In this document: piece after piece, positions 1 to 13,300 of the stretch
How positions within the stretch are numbered: the stretch's first letter is position 1
Layout of the letters: each line of letters begins with the position of its first letter
Source: Ehretia macrophylla
Lineage: Eukaryota > Streptophyta > Magnoliopsida > Boraginales > Ehretiaceae
DNA: 64,000 nucleotides
Direction: 5' to 3'
Assembly (NCBI GenBank): GCA_037974665.1
Contig: CM075781.1
Location: 33,953,235 to 34,017,234 of the forward strand
Made by a program: the position numbers and the translations under genes
Notes under the pieces: model-generated
Told to the model about the DNA's origin: nothing
Database searches by the model: none
What the model saw: only the letters and a program-made list of their open reading frames with translations

Positions 1-1333
1 AGTATCAACTTCTTTCTACATTTCTTATTAAGCAGGGGTTTCATTGTAGCAAAGCAGATAATTCTCTATTTTTTCAACACTCACAAGCTGTCACTCTTAT
101 TGTTCTCATATATGTTGATGATCTCATAGTAACTGGCAGCTCTTCTTCTGCAATAGCTTCTCTCATTCAGGATATGAGCAACAATTTTGCCATGAAAGAC
201 CTGGGAGCTCTATCTTATTTCCTTGGTATTGAAGTGCAATGTACAAACACATACATATTGTTGCATCAGTCTAAGTATACTGTAGACATATTGCATCATT
301 CAGGAATGCAAAACTGCAGTTCTAGTCCAACGCCTACTTCTTCAATGCAAAACTACAATTCTAGTCTAATACTTATTTCTTTCACTGTTCCGATTGCTCC
401 AGAAAGTGATCTACCTTAATCCGCTCCTACCCATTTTCGCAATATAGTAGGAGCTTTACAATATCTCATAGTGACACGCCTTGATTTATAGTTTGCAGTC
501 AATCGTAATTTGTTAGCATATGCATAATCTTGCAGTCACATTACATTGCACTCAAAAGGCTCCTTAGATATGTGCAGGGGACCATTCATTATGGGTTATT
601 CTTCAAACCAGGTCCTTTCAAGTTGACTGCCTTCTCTGACTCGGATTGGGCAAGTTGTGCAGTGGATCGTAAGTCTATCACAGGATATTGCATATTTCTC
701 GGGCCCAACTTAATCTCCTGGTGCTCTCGCAAACAACCCACTGTCGCCCGATCATCAACGGAAGCAGAGTATCATGCGATGGCTTATACTGCTACTGAGA
801 TCAATTGGTTGACCTATATTCTGAATGATCTTCATATTTCTATTTCTTCACCTACATTATGGGTTGACAATGTTTCTGCCATTGCTTTGGCTGCAAATCC
901 TGTTTTTCACAGTCGTACTAAACATATTGCTTTAGACTATCACTATGTTCGTGAGCAAGTTGTTTCCAAGAAACTCTGTGTGGCCCACATTGCATCCAAT
1001 GAACAACCAGCAGATTTGCTCACAAAGGCCTTGTCCACTGCCAAGTTTACCTACATACGATCCAAGCTTCCCTTTGCAGTAGCACAGCTCAGCTTGCAGG
1101 GGCATCATAAGAGGTGCTCCAGCTCAGTTTTAGATGAGGAAACAAAGACTCACACGCACAGTATAAATCTCCAGGAAACTTAAGATTAGCTTAGCTCATG
1201 TACAGTTGTAATCTAGCTGGAATTAGAACACGTGATTCAATTGTACCCTATAAATATCATACATGTATATTTGAATCAATAATGAAATCATTTCACAATT
1301 ACACAAATGATATTTTCTCTTTTCTCAAATTCA
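1..1333 (+). mobile_element. Ty1/Copia retrotransposon, 3' part, broken
   Basis: Fossil Copia element entering from the left edge. The YVDD reverse-transcriptase signature lies near 110-125, and the RNase H region (SDSDWA, STEAEYHAMA, NPVFHSRTKHI) lies at about 630-1050. A polypurine stretch near 1094-1102 is followed by an LTR-like segment to about 1333 with a TATA-like box near 1247. The element is broken, with a few breaks in the visible part. Its right edge is placed where similarity to 47040 onward resumes, so it entered this paralogous block and not the E block. The other LTR is outside the window, so age cannot be judged. Confidence 0.85.
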
Positions 1334-2163
1334 TTAGTATCTAACTAATATCTCCTTATTATTTTGAAAGAGTTGCAAAAACCCCCCCTCAAAATTTTAG
1401 TTTGTTTTATCAATGCATACACCATACATGTTGCAAATGCAATTGGTTGTAGAGTACTCCTTAAAAAAAGAGCAACTAATTTGGTTTTTTGGAATTGCAA
1501 TTTTCATCTCTTGAATTTGGGCAATGATTTGGGTAAAGTTTGAGTAAATTCAGGGTTTACAAATCTTGGATTTCTAACTTTTTAAAATGGTGCTTCCAAA
1601 TACAAAAAATTAAATTTGCAAATAAATTTGATAAAATTTTATGAAATTTATTTGTTCTAAATAGTATGTTATGCTCTTTGCCTTTTACGACACAATTTAC
1701 ACGACAAGACCAATCCCAAAAAGTTGACCAAATCCCGAAGAATACATATCTGACAAAAAAAAAAGTCAATGAGAAAAAAAAAATTAAAAAAAGAAACCAA
1801 GTTAACAACCCCCTCAACCGAATCGTCTACTGAACCCGACATAAGATAATAGTTTAGTTTTACTTGTTTATTTATTTTCGTTGTTAAGTTTTTTGTTTAT
1901 TATTTTTAGTATTAGCTTTACTAATAGTTTTTATTTGTTGTCATAGTTGTTTATTATATGAAGCTGTGTCATGCATTGAAGATTCCATTTGTGTATGTGT
2001 TTAAATTAAATATTCATTTACTTATAACATATTGTGTTATGTCATGATCGACAACACAATATTAGCATACACCCAATAGTTTTTTTAATTAACGTAAAAT
2101 AGTTATGCATAAATAAATACCCTGACCTTCCTTTATTGAATTCATCACTGTAGAGTTATTGGT
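1334..2163. other. Non-coding paralogous block upstream of CRK-A
   Basis: No gene is seen. The sequence matches 47040-47160, 47620-47733 and 48960-49940 upstream of the CRK-E kinase, interrupted there by two DNA transposons. In CRK-E this block lies in intron 1, so here it is probably also intron 1 of CRK-A, whose ectodomain exon would lie left of the window. A stretch at about 1468-1655 is absent from the E copy and may be a small insertion; I see no clear terminal repeats on it. Confidence 0.6.
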
Positions 2164-4258
2164 TGTCACGCCCCCAAAATCCTCTTAGGCAAGCCTCGAG
2201 AACGTGACCACAGCGAAACTAAAAAGGAACATTTTTCCTAAGCCCGCAAGGCTCTAAATCCACAATACGTAAAAATGTGACCTTAAGATAATTAAAACAG
2301 CTAGGTGAGAGCCTTTACATTTTAGCAAATAAATCTAACCTCGAATACATAATAAACACCTTACATCAAAAATACTTTAGTTTACATAATCCTTGCAATA
2401 ATGGTGATTGATCGAAACAAAGGAAAACTAAAATTTGAGAGCTACTCTCCACAAAATTACTTCCAGGTATTCATAATTCTAAAGATCAACTAAGCAATGA
2501 TACCAAATTCAACCTCAACCGAACATATTTACAATCTAATCCTTGTCATCTGCAAGAGTTAGTTTGAAAAACAATGAGTAGAAAATACTTAGTAAGCGGA
2601 TTCTCTTAGAAATATTATGAGACCATACTGTTAAATAAATTAAAATGCTACATTAGATGCTTTCCTATTTACATATGCTAAAGAAAGCATGTTGATGAAA
2701 ACCTTTTAACACCTCAGCCATTTTCACATATCTATAGTAAATGCTAAGAAATAGATATATAAAAGAGACATAAAATTAAAATAAGTCCGACGTATAAGTA
2801 AATAATAAAAACAGTAACTTTTGAAGACATTCAAAAAAGGAATTAAAGGACTTGAAAAAAATACGATAAAGGCATGAAAACTCAAAAGAAATCCAATAGA
2901 TACATAATGAGTTGCTGAAAACCTTTAACATTCAAATTCATATTCCACAAATCTAGGATTAAACATTTTTTTTTCAAAACACTTTAATCACCCTTAATTA
3001 TTTTCAGATTGTGGCTACTTATATCTCAGCAGCTCAAGCCCACTCACTATGCCCGATCATCCACAAATTTAGGATTACCTGCGGAGTTTTTATTATTCTT
3101 TTAAACCTTAAAAACTAAAGTTAATTTGAATCATGTAACTTCAAAATATAAATTAATTAAAGTTATAGTAACGATAAATATAAATATAGGTCTTAAATAA
3201 AGTCTAATATTAATTATATATTAAGTCTTATACTTACAGTTAATTAGTAAAAATAATATTATAATAATTTAGTCTCAAATATTTAAAATAAATTCTGACT
3301 TAACTTCACTTTCAAACTCTATACGTTTCTTTAAATTACAATATCTTTAAAAGACTCTCAAAACCCTGATGCATTTCTTGTAAAGTTGTACGACTTAATT
3401 TTCATGCTAAACGCTTTAGAATAGTCCTAAGTTTTCACATTCACGTGTAAACTCGTTTAATGCACATGAAAACATTTTTTGAACGGTGGTAAGATTGAAA
3501 TTAGCAAAATACATAATGCAAAATAGATGTTTTATTAATCACTATTAATATGTGTTGTAAATAGAAAATCTGAATGCTAAATAAGAAAAGAAAAGAAACA
3601 AAGTATGTCCTATGCATTTTATCAAACCTTTAAAACCCAAAACTTTTCATCTTATGCCACACAATAAAGCCACCATTGATTCTCGAAGATACAATGTACA
3701 TGCTTTCCGATATAACCAAGTTCAAAAGCAATTTTTTTTAGTTTTAACAAATAGGCTTATCCATATAAATTTTAGGATTCATACTTAAAAATATCATGTA
3801 GGGCTAAAGTTTGAAGAAGGAGAGAGAATCCAACTTAACCCTATATGAGAGTATTAATGCAAATTTGTAGGTTGTAGACAACAAGCTCCCAACATCACAC
3901 CAATTAAACTCCAACGATATTGACCAGCTTTCAACCCAAAAATATTATGCACGTATGATATATATTTTTTTTAATGCTTGGAATATTTCAATCGAAAAGC
4001 ATCTGTTGATTCTTGCCAAGGTTTGAGTTCATGAGAAAGAGGTAAACTTCTAATATGAAGATGGCTTTGTATTTAGAAATTATATTCCCACCCCATTCAC
4101 AGATTCCTAATATTTTGCCCACTAATAAGGTCATAACCGAATTTTAATAATTGCTCAAAATATCTTAGCAAATAAATTTTGAAATTGCCTAATAAGTGGG
4201 TGTAATTGCTGAGATCATGGCCTTAATTGACTCAGATTGAGAAATGTGGAATATTACA
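2164..4258. mobile_element. Solo-LTR-like insertion with 5-bp target duplication
   Basis: A 2095-bp insertion that starts TGTCACGCCC and ends ATATTACA. It is flanked by TTGGT at 2159-2163 and 4259-4263. The paralogous block has a single TTGGT at 49940-49944 with no insertion, so both ends are fixed. No terminal repeat pair and no retroviral coding motif was found inside. The simplest reading is one LTR left by recombination of a longer, probably Gypsy-type, element; a non-autonomous element without LTR pairs is the alternative. Orientation is not certain. Confidence 0.75.
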
Positions 4259-4687
4259 TTGGTGTCTGGTTCTGCCACTTATATAGATGACTAAAAATTC
4301 AAGTTGTATGTATGAATTACTAAATAACTTTGGATTAGAATATGTTGAAGTGAAATATAAACGGAATTGATTCTTGATGCTATACATTATAATGCTTAAA
4401 CTTACGCATACTGCATACGTGGGTTATGCTCATCTTTAAATCATAGGTGTAAAAAGTTGTAAACTTTTGTTAACAAAAGTACCTACTCGTTTTATTTACC
4501 TCTTTTAAAATATAATGTTTGTTGGTATACATAGTCTTGTGTTCTTTAGAACTTGAAAATGGATTTTATGATACTCGTTTTATTTATCTCTTCAAAATCA
4601 TGCAACAAGAAAATTTTTATTATGAATGACTTTAATTCCCGTCTTCGCGAAATTTGATACTGATAAGAGTCATTTATTAATTTGCAG

Positions 4688-7159
4688 GAGATAAGGATAG
4701 CAGAACTCTGATTATCATCACTCTTGTCATTTCAGTTTCTGGGGGTCTTATGCTTATTGCTTGCATTTGGTTTATCTTAAGGAAGCGAAAGCGGAAATTA
4801 ATTGATAAACATGACAGTAAGTTGGAATTCATAGATCTCTGCAGTAACTGTCTTTGTTTATACTTAATGGAAAATGGCTGGCTTTTAAGATGGCGATAAG
4901 TATTACCATCACTGCACATGATGATGACATGGTCATCAACACTGCACGTAATGGTGCTACGTGCCACAATGGTTGAGTCTCACACGTTTTTTGGGGGTCA
5001 ACCATGTAATTTTTGCATAATTCGAAGACATGCCTGTACTCCTCTGCCTCCCGCTTGGGAATATGCTAAATCGGGTTTAATGCACCTAATGACTTAGATT
5101 TTGCTACTTCTTGTATTCAATCTGCATCGTTGGCTATATTTTAATTGGTATAGCACAGATATTATAATTCAGCATGAGGAAGCCTGTTAGAGATTTTGTA
5201 AATCCGTTATCAACTTTCATGTACATAGTGTAAAAAAGATGTCATAATTTTTTCCCCTACCACAATTTAATACTACTACATAGTGCAAAAAAATATTGAA
5301 AAGAAACCAAAATCAGGGCTGGATTACGAAGGAGGTTAGCTTTCCTGAAAGCATTTGATTAGAAATCATACTTTTCTAAATGTTCTCATGTAACATATGA
5401 AGTAGATATAATGAATTTTCCTGTGCTAAATAACTCAAACATCCTATTGATTTGATCGGCCTGATTTAGTGTTTACAAGTTTAAATTGTAAATGAAACTG
5501 ATAAGGCTGGTTATTCAATGGATGTAAGTTATGTTAATTGACATCAAGAAATTTGTTTTACCCCTTTTTATTGACAAGGTTAGCTTATAAATTTGGTGCA
5601 GCCATAGAAGATATTAGTACTGTGGAATCCTTGCAATATGACTTTGACACCATAAGTGCTGCTACAAATTACTTCTGTGATGCTAACAAGCTTGGACAGG
5701 GTGGATTTGGTGCTGTTTACAAGGTAATATTTAATCATAAGTTCGACTAATGGTGCGGTCCAGATTAATCAGATGTTATTATTCTTTCAGAAATTACCAT
5801 AACATGTGTCTATTTTGGCATAATGCAGGGCGAGCTTTCAAATGGAAAACAAATAGCAGTGAAAAGGCAATCTAAGGATTCATGGAAAAGTGATCTTGAA
5901 TTTAAGAATGAGGTGTTGCTAGTGGCCAAACTTCAACACAGAAATTTGCTTCGACTCCTTGGTTTCTCCATGGAAGGAACCGAAAGGCTCCTTATCTACG
6001 AATTCATGCCGAATGCAAGCCTTGACAATCTCTTGTTTGGTAGTTCAGCTGCCACAAATATTTTGTTTAACAGCGGAATTAATTTTCGAGATTTTTTTTT
6101 TTATTTGAAAATGTCTGGCTCAAGAATTTACTTAAATTAATATGTAGATCCAGTTAAGCGCGCATACTTGGATTGGGATATGCGCTACAAAATCATAATA
6201 GGTGTTGCTAAGGGACTTCTTTATCTTCACGAAGACTCTCGGCTTCGAATTATTCATCGTGATCTCAAAGCAAGTAATGTTCTCTTAGATGAAGAGTTGA
6301 ATCCAAAAATTTCAGATTTTGGCATGGCAAGATTATTTGTGCTGGATGAAACTCAAGCCAACACTAGTAGAATAGTCGGGACCTAGTAAGTTTTTTAATT
6401 TCTCATCTCTTTGCCTTTCTCTTTTTTCATTTTACTGAAGAACATTTGTCTTTGCAACATGTGAGAATGCATTTGTATAAGAGGCACGGAAAAAGTATCT
6501 CAGGCTACTTGGGTGCTGAAAACATCTAAACCTTAACATATATTAACCTTTGCAGTGGATATATGGCACCAGAATATGCAATGTATGGGCAGTTCTCAAC
6601 CAAGTCCGATGTCTTTAGCTTTGGCGTATTAGTTTTAGAAATTGTGAGTGGGAAAAAAAACACTTCTTTTAGAAATGGAGGGCATGTGGAGAATCTATCA
6701 AGCTATGTGAGTATATATCGACATAAATTCAAACTAATTATCATACGTAAACTCATTATGTTTAATGTTACTTTAGGTCACAATGTAAACTTGTTGCAGG
6801 CTTGGAAGAATTGGCGAGATGGAACACCTGCAAACCTGATAGATCCCATATTAAGGACCAGTTCAGGGTCAATGAGTGACATAGTGAGATGCATACATAT
6901 TGGTTTGCTATGTGTTCAAGAACATGTAAATGATAGACCAACAATGGCTTCAATTCTTCTCATGCTTAACAGCTTTTCTATTACTCTTCCAATACCCACT
7001 GAGCCTGTCTTTCTAATGCATTGTGGCCTGGAGTCGGAAATTTCAAGATCTGGTGAGGAGAATGATTCAAGAATGTCAGAATCTAAGTTTTTGTCGATAA
7101 ACAAATCTGATTGTGCCTCAGTGAATCAGGCTTCAATAACTGAATTATATCCTCGATAA
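4688..7159 (+). CDS. Cysteine-rich receptor-like kinase A, transmembrane and kinase part
   Basis: Six exons by GT-AG boundaries: 4688-4816, 5602-5723, 5829-6039, 6148-6385, 6556-6706 and 6800-7159. The first encodes a transmembrane helix ([17 protein letters not shown]) followed by a basic RKRKRK stop-transfer. The kinase shows [10 protein letters not shown], the lysine of [27 protein letters not shown] and [12 protein letters not shown]; it ends in the CRK tail ITELYPR. All exons are open and in phase, and every catalytic residue is present. The transmembrane exon needs one base of a split Gly codon from an upstream exon, so the DUF26 exon must lie left of the window, beyond the Copia, or be lost. 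Exon positions match CRK-E exactly. The kinase module looks functional; the whole gene cannot be judged. Confidence 0.85.
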
Positions 7160-9191
7160 ATTCCATGGTGTTATCTTTGCAGTAAACAGAACTTGGGATA
7201 TATCTTTCATTCATCGATTGTTATGTTACACTCTTTAGTCAAATGCTAACAGTTTATTGTATTGAATCTACAATAAATGTAGATTAATTTTAGATCATGA
7301 ACCATCTCAATCAGAATTTTATATTCAGTGTGAACTCTGGTTATGAATGTTGAGCAATTTTATATACAATTTTCTCAATTTATAAACTTGATCAGTAAGC
7401 AAAGAAATGTGTTCCAATTTAACTCATACACTAATAAGGCTTTTTCTTCACCTAGAGCCTCATTAAAATGTTTGATGAACTCACCTGAACAATTTGAAAG
7501 GGAAGCCGTTTACTATTAAGAGTTCAAGATCATTTACAACCAATAAACTCATTTCTTGGTTTAGATGCCTTATTAGCCCTTTCAACTTCTCATCTTAGAT
7601 GTCTCTGAGACTTGTGGATTAGGGGCGGACTGACAAGGGTGCGTACATGCATACCCTGGTTTAGTGATTAGGATAATGCTAATTCAGTGATTTGTACCCT
7701 ACCAAACCACATAAAAAAGACAAAAGCATCTCCACTTTTTTCATCTCAACATTTTTCATCCACTTTTCATCTCCACTTTTTTTTACTAACCCACCTTCAA
7801 CATGAGGTACTCTTTTATTTATTTATTTTCGTTGATCTAAAAAATTAGAAACTTAGTGATGAGTAAATGCATGAACATACGTGTAATGTAACTTATATAT
7901 GTTGATTGGCCCATTGGTACTGTTTCATTTAGTGATGAGTTTTTGTGAATTTGTGTTATTAATGTAAGTATTCGTGTAAGCAATAAGTATAATTATGCAT
8001 ATGTGGTTGCTAGGTGTTCTTTTTGTGATCAATTTATTGGAAACATATTATTAATTTGGAGGGAATAACAACTTGTTTTTACACTTTAATTTAATATGGA
8101 TGTATATGGGGATTTAGAGGTAGTACAGTGGTGGGTAGTACCTACAAAGATGGAAAAAGAAAATAAGAAAAGCATGAATGGATATGAAAAGAATTAATGA
8201 ATCATTGCTATAATTGTTATATGCTTTAATGCTTATTTATTAATAATTGCTATAATGTTATTTAAATAGTTTATGTATAGATGAGTTTCCTGACCCCTAC
8301 TTATTAACCCTTGACCTGAGGCGCCTGTAGTGCACATCCCGACCTCGGGTTCTTGGGTCCGCTACTGCTTATCGTTTATGTGTTGACGAAGTTTAAGTTA
8401 TTTTTATTTTATTTTTTATTTTTATTTTTGGTTTTTGCAAAGGTTAACTCTTCAATTCAAGTTCTTGGCTACACCAAAAAGCCAGTCTTACAATGGTTGT
8501 TCCTTGGACTTTGCGATGCAAGTATTCTGTCATTGTTTCTTAGGGAGAAATTACATACCAACGTGATCGCATATCTTCTTCTCTGGATAAAAATAACATC
8601 TGTGGAACTAGACAAATTTCATTGTTAGTCTCTAATATTTATTTGAATTTTTAAATTGGTCTTCATTGTTCCAAAAATAATAAAATAAATCCCCAACATT
8701 TATCACAAGTGTTTGGAATTGTTCCTGCTGTTATTTTCCTATTAAAATGAGATGGAACACGAATATGAAACTATGCTCATTCCGTTTAAGAGAATTTAAT
8801 TTGATTGAGTAAACATTAAGGACAAATTTAAATCCAAATGATGATTCCTTGGAGGTATGAAAGTGATTTCATTTTTTATCACGCAATTTTGATGGAAAGA
8901 TATTGGGATGGATTGTGAAACATATAAGGATTTATTTAACATTTTCAACAAACATTACTAATAAAAATTGTCGGAAATAGTTAATACTACAGACTGACCT
9001 TAATTATAGTTCAATAATACAGATTGACCTTAATTTAGACCAGTACCTATGGTTGTAACAATTATACAAATTGGCTTTTAAATTTAGAAGGGACTAGGGA
9101 GAGCACTGCCTTCTAGTCTAAAAGGATATTGGATGACAGATTATGGAAGGGATTCAGAAGAATAAATAAATTTAGAAAGAAAAAAAAAGCT
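7160..9191. repeat. 3' flank of CRK-A, duplicated downstream of CRK-C
   Basis: No gene is seen. The first 300 bases match the flanks after CRK-C (35924 onward) and CRK-E (52154 onward). From about 8380 the match continues only with the CRK-C side (36350-37340), including the phrase GGTTTTTGCAAAGGTTAACT. About 7590-8360 has no counterpart after CRK-C and is probably inserted there or lost from the other copy. Short open frames here have no recognisable domain. Confidence 0.6.
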
Positions 9192-9203
9192 AGATTTGAT
9201 AAC

Positions 9204-9398
9204 TTTTTTTTTTTTTGACAAGGAAAACCCAGCTGGCAGAGCCCGATTATGGGTAAACCGGCAGAACTGAATCACTAACTGATAAACCTCGAGTGTAGCG
9301 GTACATTCCCAAGACGTGCACCAATTCAGTCAAGAATCGAATACAGGATAATAGCGTATTTGAAACACGCTCTTACTGTTAAAGTATCCCTGGGAACA
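9204..9398 (-). mobile_element. SINE-like retroposon with 12-bp target duplication
   Basis: A 195-bp insertion with a run of T at its left end, that is, a poly(A) tail on the minus strand. It is flanked by AGATTTGATAAC (9192-9203) and AGATTTGATGAC (9399-9410), one mismatch. The paralogous site near 37360 has no insertion. On the minus strand it starts TGTTCCCAGGGATAC and carries TATTCGATTC about 55 bases in, which resembles a tRNA-type B box. The second SINE-like insertion at 37035-37260 begins with nearly the same bases. The tRNA origin is inference. Confidence 0.65.
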
Positions 9399-9413
9399 AG
9401 ATTTGATGACATT

Positions 9414-10041
9414 GTATTATTAGAAAATGATTCAAATCTTTCAAATAAGACATAAAAAGTTTACTTAGACCGAAAGTTCCTGACTATCAATACGCGGTCC
9501 GTGTTTACGAATTGCCCTTGGACCCTCCATTGACTTGCTTTAACATCGACAATTATCATTATTCATACGGTGGAATACTTGATCGTCCACATTTCTTGAG
9601 TTAATTAAATGATCAATATAATGTTTCTACACTCCCATCTCCATCATAGTTTGGTCTATGTTAATTATTTGCACAATCCCGTGATGATTGTGCGGCCTCA
9701 TTTATTATAGAGAAGATAGCTTTATTAAAGCCGAAAGACAAGAAAAGTCACTTTGGTGTTTGGACTATGAACTGAATTTTTTTATTTTTTTTATTCAGAG
9801 GAAGACCTAACACCATACATATACATATATGTAGTTAGAGAGAATCGATTTCGTAACCTCTCACAAACACTGCAAGTGTCATAGCGTTAAACCAAATGAT
9901 CTTTGGCATAACTCAGAAGCCACGGTAATTGTTTAGTAATCCCCATGGAACCATGTTCTCCATCTCTTTCTCCTCACTAGTGCATCCTGCGAGAGGTCTG
10001 AAAGATGTGAAAAAACTTTAGTCCACCATCCTTATGCCAAG
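9414..10041. other. Duplicated 5' flank of B-type CRK exon fragment
   Basis: Matches 37380-37586 plus 38271-38560 and, in its last 100 bases, the region just upstream of the CRK-B start (20400-20489). It therefore looks like a copied CRK promoter and leader. No gene is seen in it. Confidence 0.5.
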
Positions 10042-10117
10042 ATGTTCTGTTGCTCTTCTAGATGCAATATCTTGAAGGTCTTGTTAGCGCTTTGGTTTCT
10101 CATCATGCTTGACTTAC

Positions 10118-10354
10118 TGTAGAGAAATGTAGTTGAGTGTAAAGATACTCAATGTTGTATATTGCTCTGTGGCTGTACAATAATTTATATAGTACAATGT
10201 ATAAGCTAAATGGATAGCTCCTAATCCTAACCATAAGCTCACGAAAGTAGATGACACAATCTGCTAGTTACAAAGGATAAGTCATAGCAACAGATAGCTA
10301 AGCATTAAACAGATAACAACAGCCAGATAGACTTGATTGTAGACTGTCTTAACA
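10118..10354 (-). repeat. Left LTR (3' LTR) of the Copia element
   Basis: 237-bp terminal repeat, TGTAGAG...TTAACA on the + strand. It differs from the right LTR at about 12 positions plus a 2-bp length difference by my count. Confidence 0.9.
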
Positions 10355-13300
10355 TGCCCCCGCAAGACGGTGGTGCCATCGGCAATACCGATCTTGTGCC
10401 TTAGACAAGAGTATTGCACCTTGGACAACGGCTTAGTGAGGATATCGGCGAGCTGGTGAGAGGATGGAATGTGCGACACTTGAAGTTTACCAGCCAAGAC
10501 TTGTTCACGAACAAAATGATAGTCCACCGCCACATGCTTAATTCGTGAATGAAACACTGGATTTTTGCATAGATAGGTCGCGCCCAAATTGTCACAGTAA
10601 ACTGACGGGGAGTGAGATAAATGAATGCCAAGTTCGCCCAACAAGTTTGAGACCCAAGAAATTTCTGCAGCCGTAGATGCAACGGAGCGATACTCCGCTT
10701 CAGTGGAGGACCTTGCCACAGTCCTTTTTTTTTTTGAACACCATGAGATCGGATTGCCTCCTAGATATAGGATATAGGCAGTAGTAGAGGTGAAGTCATC
10801 TTTATCGCCCGCCCAATCAGCATCGGAGAATGCTCGTAACACAAGAGGCTGGAATTTGCGATAAAACAAACCATGATTGATTGTATTCTTTAAATAACGC
10901 ATTAACCTCTTTGCAGCAGACCAATGGCTCTGGCGAGGAGTATGCATAAACTGTGCGAGCTTGTTGACTGTAAAGGCAATATCGGGTCTTGTTAACAACA
11001 AATATTGTAGACTCCCTACTAAACTTCTGTAAGATGACCCTTCAATCAAAGGTGTACCATCATTCAAGACTAATCTGGAAGAAGTCGACATAGGTGTTGA
11101 GGACTTCTTCATGCTTGAAAGATGATGAGCATCTAAAAGATCCCTTATATATTTGTACTGGGAGAGAAAGAGACCATCATTGGTTGTCACAGCCTCAACA
11201 CCAAGAAAATAACTTAGACAACCCATGTCTTTGATAGAGAATCGTCGAGAGAGAGCCTCAAGGAATTTAGAGATGAACTTTGGGCAATTGCCTGTAACAA
11301 GGAGATCATCCACATAAACCAAGAAATAAACCACAGTAGAGTTAGTAGGAAAAATGAATAGCGAAGCATCTGATTTCGAATTTTGAAAACCAAATTTGAG
11401 CAAGAAATCCCGCAATTCATTGTACCAAGCTCTCGGGGCCTGTTTCAAACCATAAAGTGCCTTCTTTAAACAACAAACATGCGTAGGAAATTTTGCATTA
11501 ATAAAACCCGGAGGTTGTGCCATGTAAACCTCTTCATGAAGACGTCCATGAAGGAACGCATTATTAACATCCAACTGATTTATAGACCACCCATGACAAA
11601 GAGCAACTGAGATCACTGTACGAATTGTAGTGGGTTTGACCACGGGACTGAATGCCTCATGATAATCTATGCCGGATTGTTGATGAAAGCCCTTAGCAAC
11701 TAAACGGGCTTTATATCGAGCAATTGAACCATCGGGGTTCCGTTTTATGCGAAAAACCCACTTGCAGCCTATTAGATTATGAGAAGGATACCGCGGGACA
11801 AGAACCCAAGTATCATTACGAGTTAAGGCTGAAAACTCATCATCCATAGCCTTTTTCCAGTTAGGATCACGCAGGGCTTGAGGTACTGTAGTGGGCTCGA
11901 CAGGTTGAGGAAGAGGATGCTTACTAACATTAAAATTCTGAATATAACCGGGAAATGACTTAGGCTTATGGATGTTATTTTGTGACCGTGTGACACGACG
12001 AGGGGGTGGGGTGGTATCAGGTGGTTGCGACGTAGGTGGGGAAGCACCAACAGAGGGCGTTGACGCGGGGGATGAAAAATTTGACTGACTGGAAACATTA
12101 GAAGGGGAAGAATTTGCTGGGAATAAAAGAGGAAAAGAAGAAGCATACCTGACTGGCACACCATCTCCACACGACGAGCAGAGGACGAAACAAGTTGCCT
12201 ATTTGATATCGACGGTACTGCGGCACCAGCTGGTTCCTTGCAAGCACTGGTTGGCATCGAACAGGGCATTAGAAAAATAGAGGGTTGTAAAGCAGCGAGA
12301 GCAGGGGAACAGTTAGCCCAGCGAGTAATAGTATCATCCAACGACAGTGGACTGGATGGTGGGGAGAATTGATCCTCTAAGAATTGGACATGACGAGATA
12401 TGTATATTTTGTGAGTAGTTGGGTCGAGACACTTATAAGCATGGTGAATATTTGAGTACCCCACAAATATGCAGGGCTTAGATCGTTGGTGCAATTTATG
12501 AGTGGAATAGGGGCGTAGCCATGGGTAGCAGACACACCCAAACACACGTAGGTGATCATAGTTTGGAGGTGTAGTAAACAAGGATGCAAACGGCGTTTTG
12601 TATTTGAGATTGGGAGTGGGCATTCTGTTAATTAGAAAAGTGGCGGTGAGGAAGGCATGAGTCCAGTACGTCAAAGGTAAAGACGCTTTATGAAGTAAGG
12701 TTAGCCCGGTTTCCACAATATGACGATGCCTTCTCTCAGCCGAGCCAACATGCTCAGGAGTATATGGAGGAGATACTAAGTGTTGGATGCCATGGTTTTC
12801 AAAAAATGTTTTAAGACCTTTGTACTCAGTACCACCATCCGAATATATAGTGACCAAAGGAGTCTAAAAATAATTTTCCACCATAGCTTTATATTTAACA
12901 AAAATTGAAAATACATCAGACTTATAAACCATTGGAAAGAACCAAAGATACTTTGTATAATGGTCGACAAAAATTACATAATAGCGAGACCCATCTAAAG
13001 ACTGAACGGGGGATGGCCCCCAAACATTAGTGTACACTAAATCAAGAGGTCGTCGACTACAAAGTGAAGAAGTGCCGAAGGGCAATTTGTGGCTTTTACT
13101 GCATAAACAAGACTCACATGAGGAATTTAAAGACTCATCCTTGGAGACTTTGAGAGATTTATTGGCAACTAACTGTTGAAGAATTCTACGAGAAGGGTGT
13201 CCTAAATGATTATGCCAGGTGGTTGAGGAGGTACGAATGCCAACACAAGCCAACTTGGGTGAAGCCGGCGCCGCACCATCCACTCCAGAGGGCCACTCGT

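Noticed and set aside
8353-8628. 91-codon frame with a hydrophobic start after CRK-A
   Set aside because: It lies in duplicated flanking DNA, and the counterpart after CRK-C (about 36,350-36,590) does not keep the frame.
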